Both the position numbers and the translations under genes were made by a program. The notes under the pieces are model-generated. The model did not search any database, had not been told where the DNA came from, and worked only from the letters and a program-made list of their open reading frames with translations. Shown in pieces: positions 1-7,609 of a stretch of DNA of 25,870 bases. Source of the stretch: JAGZHZ01 sp963929865. GTDB lineage: Bacteria; Bacillota; Clostridia; Lachnospirales; Lachnospiraceae. Location of the stretch: positions 1-25,870 of the forward strand of contig CAWVKK010000005.1 in NCBI GenBank assembly GCA_963929865.1, written 5' to 3'. Position 1 is the stretch's first letter. Each line of letters opens with the position of its first letter.

Positions 1-40
1 CACGCTCTCCCCCTGACTCATAGGTTCTCAAATTGTTAAG

Positions 41-69
41 ATTCTACCACAGTTTTTTTTGAATTTCAA
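41..69 (-). promoter_or_regulatory. Leftward sigma-A-type promoter leaving the window
   Basis: On the minus strand there is a -35 TTGAAA (64-69), a 17-base spacer and a -10 TAGAAT (41-46) preceded by TGG, an extended -10. A purine-rich AGGGGGAG lies just before the edge, and bases 3-1 read GTG. This suggests that a gene running left starts at or just beyond position 1. The start codon is inferred, since no coding sequence is visible. Confidence 0.6.
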
Positions 70-157
70 CCTTTTTTCCCGCCGCGCAAAAAAAAAGGTC
101 AAGCCGCCGCGTCCTGCGCCTTAGCGGCATGTCTGCCCGCGTCCGCCCGCACCCGAA

Positions 158-192
158 AGAAAAGGAGATGCTCCATCGGCATCTCCCTTTTA
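158..192 (-). terminator. Rho-independent terminator of the PAP2 gene
   Basis: GGAGATGC (164-171) pairs with GCATCTCC (179-186) across a 7-base loop. Flanking A/T tracts let it work on either strand. On the minus strand the stem is followed by TTTTCTTTC, about 30 bases after the PAP2 stop codon. The rest of 1-219 is G/C-rich low-complexity sequence, with CCGCCGCG repeated at 79-86 and 104-111, and has no convincing gene. Confidence 0.75.
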
Positions 193-219
193 TCACTGTC
201 AGTTTTTTCTTTGTTTGTT

Positions 220-882
220 CTATTTCTGCCATACAAGCCGCGGACGTTTTTTCTCGTAATCCACATAGTCCTCATAGTGATACACAATCTCATAGATAAT
301 TCTTGCCATCACCATACCTGCTACAACGTCAATCACAGAATGTTGTTTTAAAAACATCGTCGCCATGATAATCAAAACGGTCAGAGCAAAGCTTCCTGCC
401 TGGATCCACTTCCGGCTTCTCAGTTTTGGACATTTACTGATTGCAATGTAGCATCCAATGGAATTGTAGACATGAATACTTGGAAGTACATTCGTATCGG
501 TATCGGCTTCATACAACATTTTTACAAGGTCGACAAAAATATTGTCCCGTGCAAATATGTTCGGACGAAGATGATGACCATTTGGGTAAAGGTAAGACAC
601 GAGCAGAAAAATCGTCATGCCCGTAAACAAAAATGTGATCAGTTTATAGTATCCTTTTTTGTCCTGAAACAAAAAATATACAATGGTCACCGCAACAAAC
701 CCAAACCACATCAGATATGGAACAATGAAAAATTCACAGAAGGGTATCTCGTCGTCTATCCATATATGAATCTCATGAAAATTTGTTGTCACGGTCTTTT
801 CCAAAAACTGAAATACAATCAAGTACCCAACCATATATAGGAGATACCCTGCATGTCTGTAACGCTTAAAAAGTTCTTTCAT
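220..882 (-). CDS. PAP2-superfamily integral membrane phosphatase/phosphotransferase
   Basis: This is a membrane protein of 220 residues with about five or six hydrophobic helices. It carries the PAP2 (phosphatidic acid phosphatase type 2) signatures in degenerate form: HHLRP for the first motif, LPSIH for the PSGH motif, and KQHSVID, whose HxxxD supplies the nucleophile-activating pair. The lysine of the canonical KxxxxxxRP motif appears to be replaced by tyrosine and the arginine of the third motif is not evident. That pattern recalls the PAP2_3 branch (inositol-phosphotransferase-like) more than simple phosphatases, so the substrate is likely a lipid phosphate but unknown. I chose the ATG at 882 over an upstream in-frame start because AAGGAAGG sits 7-8 bases before it. 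It appears to be a single-gene transcript with its own promoter and terminator. Confidence 0.82.
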   Translation of the reverse strand: MKELFKRYRHAGYLLYMVGYLIVFQFLEKTVTTNFHEIHIWIDDEIPFCEFFIVPYLMWFGFVAVTIVYFLFQDKKGYYKLITFLFTGMTIFLLVSYLYPNGHHLRPNIFARDNIFVDLVKMLYEADTDTNVLPSIHVYNSIGCYIAISKCPKLRSRKWIQAGSFALTVLIIMATMFLKQHSVIDVVAGMVMARIIYEIVYHYEDYVDYEKKRPRLVWQK

Positions 883-928
883 GATATCCTTCCTTTTTCC
901 ATCTACTTCCCACCTTCTGTTGAGTTGC

Positions 929-957
929 ATTCTAACACAATTTTGATCTCACGACAA
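929..957 (-). promoter_or_regulatory. Promoter of the PAP2 gene
   Basis: On the minus strand a -35 TTGTCG (952-957), a 17-base spacer and a -10 TAGAAT (929-934) would start transcription near 922, giving a leader of about 40 bases before the ATG at 882. The remaining gap to 1053 is A/T-rich, with no clear terminator for the gene upstream. Confidence 0.6.
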
Positions 958-1053
958 TACTTCTTCTCATTTTTTTACAATTTTAAAAAAAACTTAAGGA
1001 TAAGACCGTGAAAATTTAGTAAAATTTCGCCGTTTTTCCCTGTTTTTTCTTTT

Positions 1054-2319
1054 TCAGTTCAGCTCGGCTATTCTCGTCACACCGACATAGATCTCCTGAA
1101 TTTTATACCAGGTACGGTAATCCACAATTCCGGTCTGGGGCAGTCCAAATACCGACTGGAAAACCTTCACCGCGTTCTGCGTCCGTTCCCCGTAGATGCC
1201 GTCCGCCGTCAGCTTCGGAATCAGCGGATAATTCTGTGCGATCGCCGTGATCTGTTCCTGAATCTGGCGCACCTTCTCGCCTGAGGAACCGATGTCCAGC
1301 GCGTATCCGGGCCAGGAAGCCGGGATTCCCGAGATCTCCTCCGCTGTGTTGATGTACATGGAGTCTCCGTAATAATAGCGGATAATCTCGATCGCCTGGT
1401 ATCCCTGATCTCCCAGATCTTTGCTGCCCCACTGGCTCATCCAGTTCGGACACGTCACGCGGTTTCCGTCGCAGTACTGCGTTAAGATCGGCTGCTTTAC
1501 GTTCGGTCTTGAGAGATACTGGGCAAACAGCTCGTCGACTGCCTCTGAGATGCTCTCAAAAATGTTCCGCCCGTAAATCCATTTCTGGTCAAAAGCTGTG
1601 GAGGAGGTGATCGTAAAATCATACCCTTTATTCCGATACCACTCCGTGTAGACGCGGTTCAGCGTAAACGACATGATCGCCAGCACGTTGGCGCGGATCG
1701 TCGCGCTGGGCCACGTCGCATAGATTTCACTCGACGCCACATTTTTGATGTAGTCCCGGTAGCGGACATAATAGTTTGGCGCCGTCGTATCCCTGGGGGA
1801 ACCGTCGTGTACGACAATATACTCCGGAACGACGACGCGGCTGAGCACAATCTCCCCTGACGTGTCCATCGGCTTTAGCTCTGCCTCCGCAATTTTTGGC
1901 GGATATGAGCCGTACAGCGTGTGTTCCGGAATTGTGATGACGTCCGGCGCCTGACCTTGGCTGAGGGGTCTTAGCCATACCTCTTGGATGGATGTCTGAG
2001 AAGATAAAATTTCAGCACCTGTTATGGTGGCGCTCTCATAACCAGGTGCTGAAATCTGCAGCGTATATTCGGAATAAGGCTGTGTCTCGGAAGGCTCCAG
2101 GCTGTATTCCACAGGCGGCGTCCTCAGCTCGACCGTCTGCGTCTGCCCTGTCTCATCTGTCTTGATTTCCTCCAGGACATCGCCCGGATCTCCCGTATAG
2201 GAAATTTTTACGCGTGCGTCCGGGACAGGAATCTCTCCGCCCTCTCTCCTCACACGTACCTTCAGATTCCCTGTATCCGCTGTGTCCTGCTGCATCGCCC
2301 GCAAACTTTTTCTCTCCAT
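1054..2319 (-). CDS. SpoIID-like protein with peptidoglycan-binding domain
   Basis: The 421-residue protein has three parts. The N-terminal part (about 18-120) looks like a carboxypeptidase-regulatory/SpaA-type beta-sandwich (LKVRVRREGG, then SAPGYESATI). The middle (about 165-330) resembles clostridial SpoIID-type proteins: DYIKNVASSEIYATWP followed by an AL-type helix with RANVLAIMSFTLNR, then QYCDG and CPNWMSQWGS. The C-terminus (about 345-415) is a PG_binding_1 repeat with DGIYGERTQNAVKVFQ. Related clostridial proteins are annotated as spore cortex or peptidoglycan-binding proteins. No signal peptide is seen, which fits a mother-cell or spore role, but that is inference. GAGG lies about 8 bases before the ATG. 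The gene is separated from rseP by 120 bases. An in-gene inverted repeat is listed separately. Confidence 0.82.
   Translation of the reverse strand: MERKSLRAMQQDTADTGNLKVRVRREGGEIPVPDARVKISYTGDPGDVLEEIKTDETGQTQTVELRTPPVEYSLEPSETQPYSEYTLQISAPGYESATITGAEILSSQTSIQEVWLRPLSQGQAPDVITIPEHTLYGSYPPKIAEAELKPMDTSGEIVLSRVVVPEYIVVHDGSPRDTTAPNYYVRYRDYIKNVASSEIYATWPSATIRANVLAIMSFTLNRVYTEWYRNKGYDFTITSSTAFDQKWIYGRNIFESISEAVDELFAQYLSRPNVKQPILTQYCDGNRVTCPNWMSQWGSKDLGDQGYQAIEIIRYYYGDSMYINTAEEISGIPASWPGYALDIGSSGEKVRQIQEQITAIAQNYPLIPKLTADGIYGERTQNAVKVFQSVFGLPQTGIVDYRTWYKIQEIYVGVTRIAELN
2009..2055. repeat. Strong inverted repeat inside the SpoIID-like gene
   Basis: A 13-base arm (2009-2021, ATTTCAGCACCTG) is matched perfectly by its reverse complement at 2043-2055. 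After a single-base bulge at 2042 the pairing continues for 5 more bases (2022-2026 with 2037-2041), leaving a 10-base loop. It encodes the stretch ISAPGYESATITGAEI. An 18-pair stem is unusual inside coding sequence and has no terminator-like U tract. Confidence 0.85.
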
Positions 2320-2349
2320 GATGATTACCTCAATCGTCTTTTTCTCTAA

Positions 2350-2358
2350 TAGCGTATG
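2350..2358 (-). promoter_or_regulatory. Possible sporulation-sigma -10 element upstream of the SpoIID-like gene
   Basis: The minus strand reads CATACGCTA, matching the mother-cell sigma-K -10 pattern CATAnnnTA and similar to sigma-E. It would place the transcript start about 24 bases before the ATG. No good matching -35 was found, and a 9-base match can arise by chance, so this rests mainly on the predicted role of the gene. Confidence 0.25.
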
Positions 2359-2412
2359 CGGTCAAGCGGCATTTCATTCCTTTTGTCTTGACATAGACGT
2401 AAGCCGTCTGCA

Positions 2413-2441
2413 GCCTGCAGGCAGAAGCGGGCTGCGCTTCT
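2413..2441 (-). repeat. Palindromes at the end of rseP, possible operon terminator
   Basis: AGAAGCG (2423-2429) pairs with CGCTTCT (2435-2441) across a 5-base loop and overlaps the rseP stop codon. Next to it is the perfect 10-base palindrome GCCTGCAGGC (2413-2422). There is no U tract on the minus strand, so termination here would be weak or of another kind. Confidence 0.35.
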
Positions 2442-3471
2442 AAAAAATCTTTCTCACATCGTTAAACATGACGACAATCATAAGAGCCATCAGCAGAGCC
2501 ATTCCGACAAGGTGAATCATGCCTTCCTTTTCCTCGTCTATTTTTTTGCCCCGTACCGCCTCGATAATCAGAAAGACCAGTCTTCCCCCGTCCAGCGCGG
2601 GGATGGGCAAAAGATTGACCACGCCAAGGTTTGCCGTGAGCAGAATGGAAATGTTGAGCATGTTAATCCAGATATAAAATCCGCCGTCCTTTGCGCTCTC
2701 TTCATACGTCTCCCCGATTACGCTTACGACGCCTACCGGTCCTGAGACGTCGTCAAGGCTTACTTTTCCCTGCATCATCATGCCAAGACTCTCTATCGTC
2801 GTCTCAATCCAGTATTTTACCTCATAGACGCTGTACTTCAATGTCTCTACAGGGTTCGTCTTCTCCCGGTAGCTGGAGCTTCCCGTAATTCCCAGAATCA
2901 TTCTCCCATCTTCTGCCTGTTTCGGGACAAGAGTTGCCTCATATTCCTGCCCGTCTCTCTCATACACAACGTGGACGGTCTCGCCTTGATGGAAGGTTGT
3001 ATAGTTTGATACTTCCCGGTAAAAGTGGATCGTCTTGCCATTCATCTTTTTGATGACGTCCCCTGCCTGCATCCCAGCCTCATCTGCGGAATAACCCTCG
3101 ACAATTCCTCTGATCTGCGGTTTGTCATATCCGATGCTGCCGATCACAAGGACAGACAGGACAAAGGCCAAAAGGAAGTTAAAGATGGGACCTGCCGCAA
3201 TGACTGCCATGCGCGCCCACACAGACTTGCTTCCAAAAGCCCCCTTCTCTTTGTTGCTTTCATCCTCCCCCAGCATCATGCAGGAACCGCCGAACGGCAG
3301 CAGTTTCCATGAATATCTCGTTCCTCCCTTGACCGTTGAGAGAATCCTAGGTCCCATTCCGAGAGAAAACTCTACCACAGTAATCCCGTTTAACTTCGCC
3401 AGCAGAAAATGTCCAAACTCATGAATGATAATAATAACGCTGAATATAAAAAGCGCAATTACAATGTTCAA
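2440..3471 (-). CDS. rseP: Site-2 zinc metalloprotease RseP/YaeL (RasP)
   Basis: This 343-residue membrane protease cuts substrates such as anti-sigma factors within the membrane. The zinc site HEFGH is at residues 17-21 in the first membrane helix, and the second metal-ligand motif NLLPIPALDGGR is near 286-297 (Asp about 294). A PDZ domain lies between them (about 115-185). The start is TTG (3469-3471). It follows the dxr stop by a single base, AGGTGG lies just upstream, and it gives the N-terminus usual for the family. Translation is therefore probably coupled to dxr. It is the last gene of the pyrH-frr-uppS-cdsA-dxr-rseP run. In many Firmicutes ispG or polC follow, but here a SpoIID-like gene does. 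Confidence 0.95.
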   Translation of the reverse strand: MNIVIALFIFSVIIIIHEFGHFLLAKLNGITVVEFSLGMGPRILSTVKGGTRYSWKLLPFGGSCMMLGEDESNKEKGAFGSKSVWARMAVIAAGPIFNFLLAFVLSVLVIGSIGYDKPQIRGIVEGYSADEAGMQAGDVIKKMNGKTIHFYREVSNYTTFHQGETVHVVYERDGQEYEATLVPKQAEDGRMILGITGSSSYREKTNPVETLKYSVYEVKYWIETTIESLGMMMQGKVSLDDVSGPVGVVSVIGETYEESAKDGGFYIWINMLNISILLTANLGVVNLLPIPALDGGRLVFLIIEAVRGKKIDEEKEGMIHLVGMALLMALMIVVMFNDVRKIF

Positions 3472-3472
3472 T

Positions 3473-4615
3473 TTACCACCTGCTTTCTATCTCGTCATAT
3501 ACTTGCCTCTCCGTATCCAAAATCTGATCCAGACTAGGATGTGCGATCACCCGGTGGGCAGCCATGCACGCTGAAATGATATCATAAATCTGCAAAAAAG
3601 AAATTTTTCCCTCTAAAAATTTGCTGACCGCGCGTTCGTTTGCCGCATTCAGCACAGTCGGCATCGAGCCTCCTTTTCTTGCCGCCTCTGCGGCGAGCGG
3701 GAGTCCTAAAAAGGTCTCCGTGTCCGGCTCTTCAAACGTAATCTGCCCCAGTTTTGCAAAATCTAGTCTCTTGCCGGGCAGAAATCTTCTCTCCGGATAA
3801 AACAAAGCGTACTGGATCGGCAGTTTCATGTCAGGCGTTCCAAGCTGTGCGATGACGCCGCCGTCTTCAAATTCTACCATGGAGTGGATAACGCTCTGAG
3901 GCTGTACGACAACCTGAATCTGGTCGATCTCCACGCCAAAGAGCCATTTTGCCTCCATCACTTCCAATCCCTTATTGACCAGCGTTGCAGAGTCGATCGT
4001 GATTTTATGTCCCATGCTCCAGTTCGGATGCTTCAGCGCGTCCTCGACCCGGACAGATTCCAGATCTTTCTTCTTTTTTCCCCGGAAAGGTCCGCCTGAG
4101 GCCGTGAGGAGAATTTTTTGAATCTTATTTTTGTTTTCCCCGTTTAATGCCTGAAAGACAGCGCTGTGTTCACTGTCCACCGGAAGAATGCTCACTCTGT
4201 TTTTTTTCGCGAGCGGCATGATCAGATGTCCTGCTGTCACGAGCGTCTCTTTATTTGCAAGCGCAATGTCCTTCCCGGCTTCGATCGCGGCGATAGTGGG
4301 CCGGATGCCGATCATTCCCACAATCGCAGTCACCACAATCTCAGCGTCTGGAATTGTCGCCGCCTCCAGCAAGCCTTCCATGCCGCTTACCACTTTTACT
4401 TCTAAATCCCTTACCTTTTTCCGCAGCTCCTGCGCCTTTTTTTCATCCCACACGGCGGCAAGAGCCGGGCGGAATTTCCGGATCTGCTGTTCTAAAAGCG
4501 CAATATTGCTCCCCGCCGCAAGAGCGGACACCCGCAGCTCCCTCTGTCCTTGTACTACTTCCAGAGTCTGCGTGCCAATGGATCCGGTAGATCCTAAAAT
4601 GGATATGTTCTTCAT
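3473..4615 (-). CDS. dxr: 1-deoxy-D-xylulose 5-phosphate reductoisomerase
   Basis: This enzyme converts 1-deoxy-D-xylulose 5-phosphate to 2-C-methyl-D-erythritol 4-phosphate with NADPH, the committed step of the MEP isoprenoid pathway. The 380-residue length is normal. The NADPH-binding loop GSTGSIG is at residues 8-14, NKETLV follows in the second Rossmann segment, and the metal-binding DSEHSAVFQ and substrate-loop HKITIDSATLVNKGLE motifs are intact. The ATG has AAGGAG upstream and lies 16 bases after the cdsA stop. Placement between cdsA and rseP, with uppS nearby, links isoprenoid supply to undecaprenyl phosphate and membrane lipid synthesis. Confidence 0.96.
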   Translation of the reverse strand: MKNISILGSTGSIGTQTLEVVQGQRELRVSALAAGSNIALLEQQIRKFRPALAAVWDEKKAQELRKKVRDLEVKVVSGMEGLLEAATIPDAEIVVTAIVGMIGIRPTIAAIEAGKDIALANKETLVTAGHLIMPLAKKNRVSILPVDSEHSAVFQALNGENKNKIQKILLTASGGPFRGKKKKDLESVRVEDALKHPNWSMGHKITIDSATLVNKGLEVMEAKWLFGVEIDQIQVVVQPQSVIHSMVEFEDGGVIAQLGTPDMKLPIQYALFYPERRFLPGKRLDFAKLGQITFEEPDTETFLGLPLAAEAARKGGSMPTVLNAANERAVSKFLEGKISFLQIYDIISACMAAHRVIAHPSLDQILDTERQVYDEIESRW

Positions 4616-4631
4616 GCTCTTTTAACTCCTT

Positions 4632-5441
4632 TTACGCCAGAACCGTGGCGAGAAAATAGATCATCGGCGCTGTAAAAATCACACTGTCAAAACGGTCTAA
4701 GATTCCGCCGTGTCCCGGGATCAGTCTCCCATAGTCTTTAATCTCATGATTTCTTTTAATCGCTGACGCCGCCAGATCTCCCACCATAGAAATGAGCGAT
4801 CCGATCATACAGATCAAGGCATATCTCATCGCCGGATTTCCGTCAGACGCAAGATGACCTGACACGGCAAGCGCATAGACGGCACCCAAAATTCCTGCGC
4901 CTATCACGCCTCCGACCGCGCCCTCCACAGACTTTTTCGGGCTGAGTTTCGGCGCCATTTTATGTCTGCCAAGCAGAACGCCCGCACAGTAAGCGCATGT
5001 ATCGCACCCCCACGAGCATAAGAAAATCAGCCACACCAAAAAAGCCCCTTCTTCGAGCATTCTGGTCTGATAGATATAAGAAATCATAACCGCTACATAA
5101 ATGACGCCGAAAAAAGCTCCCATCACCTGTTCAGAGCGGTATTTCGGGAAGGTAAATACATAGACGGCCATCATAAGAACCAGGATGAAAACCATACTTA
5201 TCATACTATATGTTTGTTTTTCAAAAATTAAAATCAGATAATAGAGAAATGCTCCCAGATATCCTGCCGCGGCAAGCGTCTTGTCTTCCGCAGTCTCCAC
5301 TCCGACAGCCTGATACAGCTCGTGCAGTCCGATCAGAGAGATCAGCAGGCACGTCGTCCACAGCACAGTCTGCCCGGTGATAATGGTGACCAAAGCCAGA
5401 ATCACCAGAGCAATGCCGCTTATCAGTCTTGTTTTAAACAC
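4632..5441 (-). CDS. cdsA: Phosphatidate cytidylyltransferase (CDP-diglyceride synthase)
   Basis: It makes CDP-diacylglycerol from phosphatidate and CTP, feeding phospholipid synthesis at the membrane. The 269-residue protein has about eight hydrophobic segments. The C-terminal family signature spans about residues 226-252 and reads SAIKR, then KDYG, then PGHGGILDRFD. The start is GTG (5439-5441) with AAGGAGGG seven bases upstream. That ribosome site lies across the end of uppS, so the two genes are probably translationally coupled. It is a standard member of the uppS-cdsA-dxr-rseP block. Confidence 0.95.
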   Translation of the reverse strand: MFKTRLISGIALVILALVTIITGQTVLWTTCLLISLIGLHELYQAVGVETAEDKTLAAAGYLGAFLYYLILIFEKQTYSMISMVFILVLMMAVYVFTFPKYRSEQVMGAFFGVIYVAVMISYIYQTRMLEEGAFLVWLIFLCSWGCDTCAYCAGVLLGRHKMAPKLSPKKSVEGAVGGVIGAGILGAVYALAVSGHLASDGNPAMRYALICMIGSLISMVGDLAASAIKRNHEIKDYGRLIPGHGGILDRFDSVIFTAPMIYFLATVLA

Positions 5442-5454
5442 ACGGATCCCTCCT

Positions 5455-6171
5455 TTATTCTCCTGCCTGCGGCTTTACGCCTCCAAAGCGTCTTTCACGG
5501 CTGTTATATTTTTCAATCGCTTTTTTCAGATCTTCTCTCGTAAAAGCCGGCCAGGGCACTTCTGTAAAGTAAAATTCCGTATACGCCAGCTGCCAGATCA
5601 GGTAATTGGACAGTCTCTGCTCTCCGCTCGTGCGGATCAGAAGATCCGGATCCGGAATATCGTGAGTGTCAAGGTATGCCGCAAACCGTTCCTCTGTAAT
5701 CTCTCCGCTGTCTATTTTTCCTTCCTTACACTCCTGCGCAATTTTGCGGACTGCTCTTACAATCTCGTCCCGTCCTCCGTAATTGATGGCAATTTGAAAA
5801 TTCAGCCCCGTATTATTCTTCGAGGTTTCTTCCAGAACGCGCAGGCTTTCCTGTAAGTCCTTATCCAGGACAGAAGGATCCCCGATCGTGCGCACTTTCA
5901 TATTATTTTTCATCGCCGTCTTGACGCATGTCTTTGTATAGCTGCGGAACAGCTTCATCAGCGCCGCCACCTCATCGGCCGGTCTTTTCCAGTTTTCTGT
6001 CGAGAACAGATACACGGTCAGATACTGAATTCCCATATTGTACGCATCCTCGCAGATAACCTCCAGATTTTTCGCTCCCTTTACATGTCCATAGTTTCTC
6101 GGCATTCCCTTGCTCTTGGCCCATCGCCCGTTTCCATCCAAAATAATTGCCACATGCTGCGGTATCACCAT
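5455..6171 (-). CDS. uppS: Isoprenyl transferase (undecaprenyl diphosphate synthase)
   Basis: This cis-prenyltransferase condenses isopentenyl diphosphates onto farnesyl diphosphate to build the lipid carrier for cell-wall precursors. From the ATG at 6171 it is 238 residues. The catalytic motif ILDGNGRWA has Asp12 as the magnesium/diphosphate ligand, and the C-terminal substrate motif DLLIRTSGEQRLSNY is present, followed by FYFTEVPWPAF. A longer reading frame extends upstream to 6216, but AAAGGAG lies about 9 bases before 6171 and the family normally starts close to this motif, so I prefer the shorter form. A 152-base gap containing a large hairpin separates it from frr. Confidence 0.95.
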   Translation of the reverse strand: MVIPQHVAIILDGNGRWAKSKGMPRNYGHVKGAKNLEVICEDAYNMGIQYLTVYLFSTENWKRPADEVAALMKLFRSYTKTCVKTAMKNNMKVRTIGDPSVLDKDLQESLRVLEETSKNNTGLNFQIAINYGGRDEIVRAVRKIAQECKEGKIDSGEITEERFAAYLDTHDIPDPDLLIRTSGEQRLSNYLIWQLAYTEFYFTEVPWPAFTREDLKKAIEKYNSRERRFGGVKPQAGE

Positions 6172-6243
6172 ATGTGGTTCTCCTTTCCTTCCTCTGCGTT
6201 TCACTTGTTTTCTCACAGATTGACGCCAGGGTCAATATACAGT

Positions 6244-6292
6244 AAGAATGCCTCAAACCATTCGTATCCACACAATGTTTTGAGACATTCTT
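6244..6292 (-). terminator. Large intergenic hairpin between frr and uppS, possible attenuator
   Basis: Arms of 19 bases (6244-6262 and 6274-6292) pair at 17 positions with an 11-base loop. In minus-strand RNA one of the two mismatches becomes a U-G pair. The plus strand has a T run after the stem, while the minus strand has only UU followed by mixed sequence. Because the operon reads on the minus strand, this may be a partial terminator, processing site or pause rather than a strong stop. A small inverted repeat ATTGAC/GTCAAT lies beside it (about 6219-6236). Confidence 0.5.
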
Positions 6293-6323
6293 TTTTCTTC
6301 CCTGAAATTTTGTCCTGGCTGTT

Positions 6324-6875
6324 TTATACCGTCAAAATTTCCTTTGATTTTTCTTCGACTGCCTTATCGATCTCTTTGATATATTTGTCCGTCATCTTCT
6401 GCACCTGGTCTTCCAGATCTTTAATCTCGTCTTCGGAGACTTCCGTTCCTTTTAATTTTTTAAACGCTTCGTTTGCATCGCGGCGGATATTGCGCACGGC
6501 AACCTTTGCTCCCTCTCCTTTTTTCTTTACGTCCTTTACCAGTTCTTTTCTGCGCTCTTCTGTCAGCTCTGGAAATACAAGGCGGATCAGTCTTCCGTCG
6601 TCGCTTGGATGAATTCCCAGTTCGGAAGTCATAATGGCCTTATTGATCGCCTTGACCAGACTTGCCTCCCACGGCTGAATCTGAATCATGCGCGCTTCCG
6701 GAACCGTAATGTTCGCCACCTGGTTAAGGGGCGTCGGCACTCCGTAATAATCCACGGTAATGCGGTCCAGAACGTGCGGATTGGCTCTCCCTGCCCGGAT
6801 CGTGGCAAACTCTGACATCATGCTCTCAAAAGATTTTGTCATCTTCTTGTCGTATACTTTTATTCTCTCATCCAT
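6324..6875 (-). CDS. frr: Ribosome recycling factor
   Basis: RRF splits the post-termination ribosome together with EF-G. The 183 residues match the family length. Typical features are RAGRANPHVLDRITVDYYG near residues 27-46, then PLNQVANITVPEARMIQIQPW, and the long C-terminal helix with ELTEERRKELVK. GGGAGG precedes the ATG by about 10 bases, and the gene starts 21 bases after the pyrH stop. The pyrH-frr pair is conserved across bacteria, so co-transcription from the pyrH promoter is expected. Confidence 0.97.
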   Translation of the reverse strand: MDERIKVYDKKMTKSFESMMSEFATIRAGRANPHVLDRITVDYYGVPTPLNQVANITVPEARMIQIQPWEASLVKAINKAIMTSELGIHPSDDGRLIRLVFPELTEERRKELVKDVKKKGEGAKVAVRNIRRDANEAFKKLKGTEVSEDEIKDLEDQVQKMTDKYIKEIDKAVEEKSKEILTV

Positions 6876-6896
6876 CTGTTTTATCCTCCCTGGTTC

Positions 6897-7595
6897 CTAT
6901 TCTACTGTTACCGTTGTCCCCTTCAGCTTTCCGCTTACGGTATTGACAATACTGTTTTCTTCGTTTAATCCAAATACCAGCATCGGCATTTTGTTTTCCA
7001 TGCACAAGATAGAGGCTGTCATATCTACCACGCCCAGTTTTTTGTCTATCACTTCCTGGATCGAAATCGTGTCGTATTTTTTTGCCTCCGGATTGTCCTT
7101 CGGATCGCTGTCGTAAACGCCGTCGACAGATTTGGCGAGTAAAATCACATCCGCTTCAATCTCAACAGCGCGCAGCACTGTCGCCGTATCCGTTGAGAAA
7201 TAAGGATGACCCGTTCCTCCTGCTAAGAAAGAGACGACTCCCTTTTGAAATCCCTCAAGCACCTTATCCTTGGAAAAGAGTTCTGTAAACGCCCCGCACG
7301 AAAACGGCGTGTACACCTGTGTCTTAAGTCCCACGGACCGGAAAATTTCCGATACGTAAATGCAGTTCATCACTGTGGCGAGCATTCCTATCTGGTCTGC
7401 CTTTGTCCGGTCAATATTTTCACTGGAGCGTCCTCTCCAGAAATTTCCTCCTCCGATTACAATGCTGACTTCCATCTCCTGATCTACAAGCTGCTTCACC
7501 TGACGCGCTACCTTCGTGACGGTCGCCTCGTCAAACCCTGTCTTTTTCGTTCCGGCCAATGCCTCTCCGCTTAATTTCAGCAATATTCTCTTCAT
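6897..7595 (-). CDS. pyrH: Uridylate kinase (UMP kinase)
   Basis: It phosphorylates UMP to UDP with ATP, in the pyrimidine pathway. It belongs to the amino acid kinase fold, not to the eukaryotic-type UMP/CMP kinases. At 232 residues it has KLSGEAL near the start, IGGGNFWRG (about 46-54) and the distinctive FLAGGTGHPYFSTDTA (about 122-137). GAGGTG lies 5-6 bases before the ATG. It is the first gene of the run. In many Firmicutes rpsB and tsf come directly before it, but here an unrelated operon does, and pyrH has its own promoter. Confidence 0.97.
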   Translation of the reverse strand: MKRILLKLSGEALAGTKKTGFDEATVTKVARQVKQLVDQEMEVSIVIGGGNFWRGRSSENIDRTKADQIGMLATVMNCIYVSEIFRSVGLKTQVYTPFSCGAFTELFSKDKVLEGFQKGVVSFLAGGTGHPYFSTDTATVLRAVEIEADVILLAKSVDGVYDSDPKDNPEAKKYDTISIQEVIDKKLGVVDMTASILCMENKMPMLVFGLNEENSIVNTVSGKLKGTTVTVE

Positions 7596-7609
7596 ATGTC
7601 ACCTCAGAC

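Noticed and set aside
472..840. A 122-codon plus-strand frame opposite the PAP2 gene
   Set aside because: It overlaps a gene with clear family motifs, promoter and terminator, and has no ribosome site or domain of its own.
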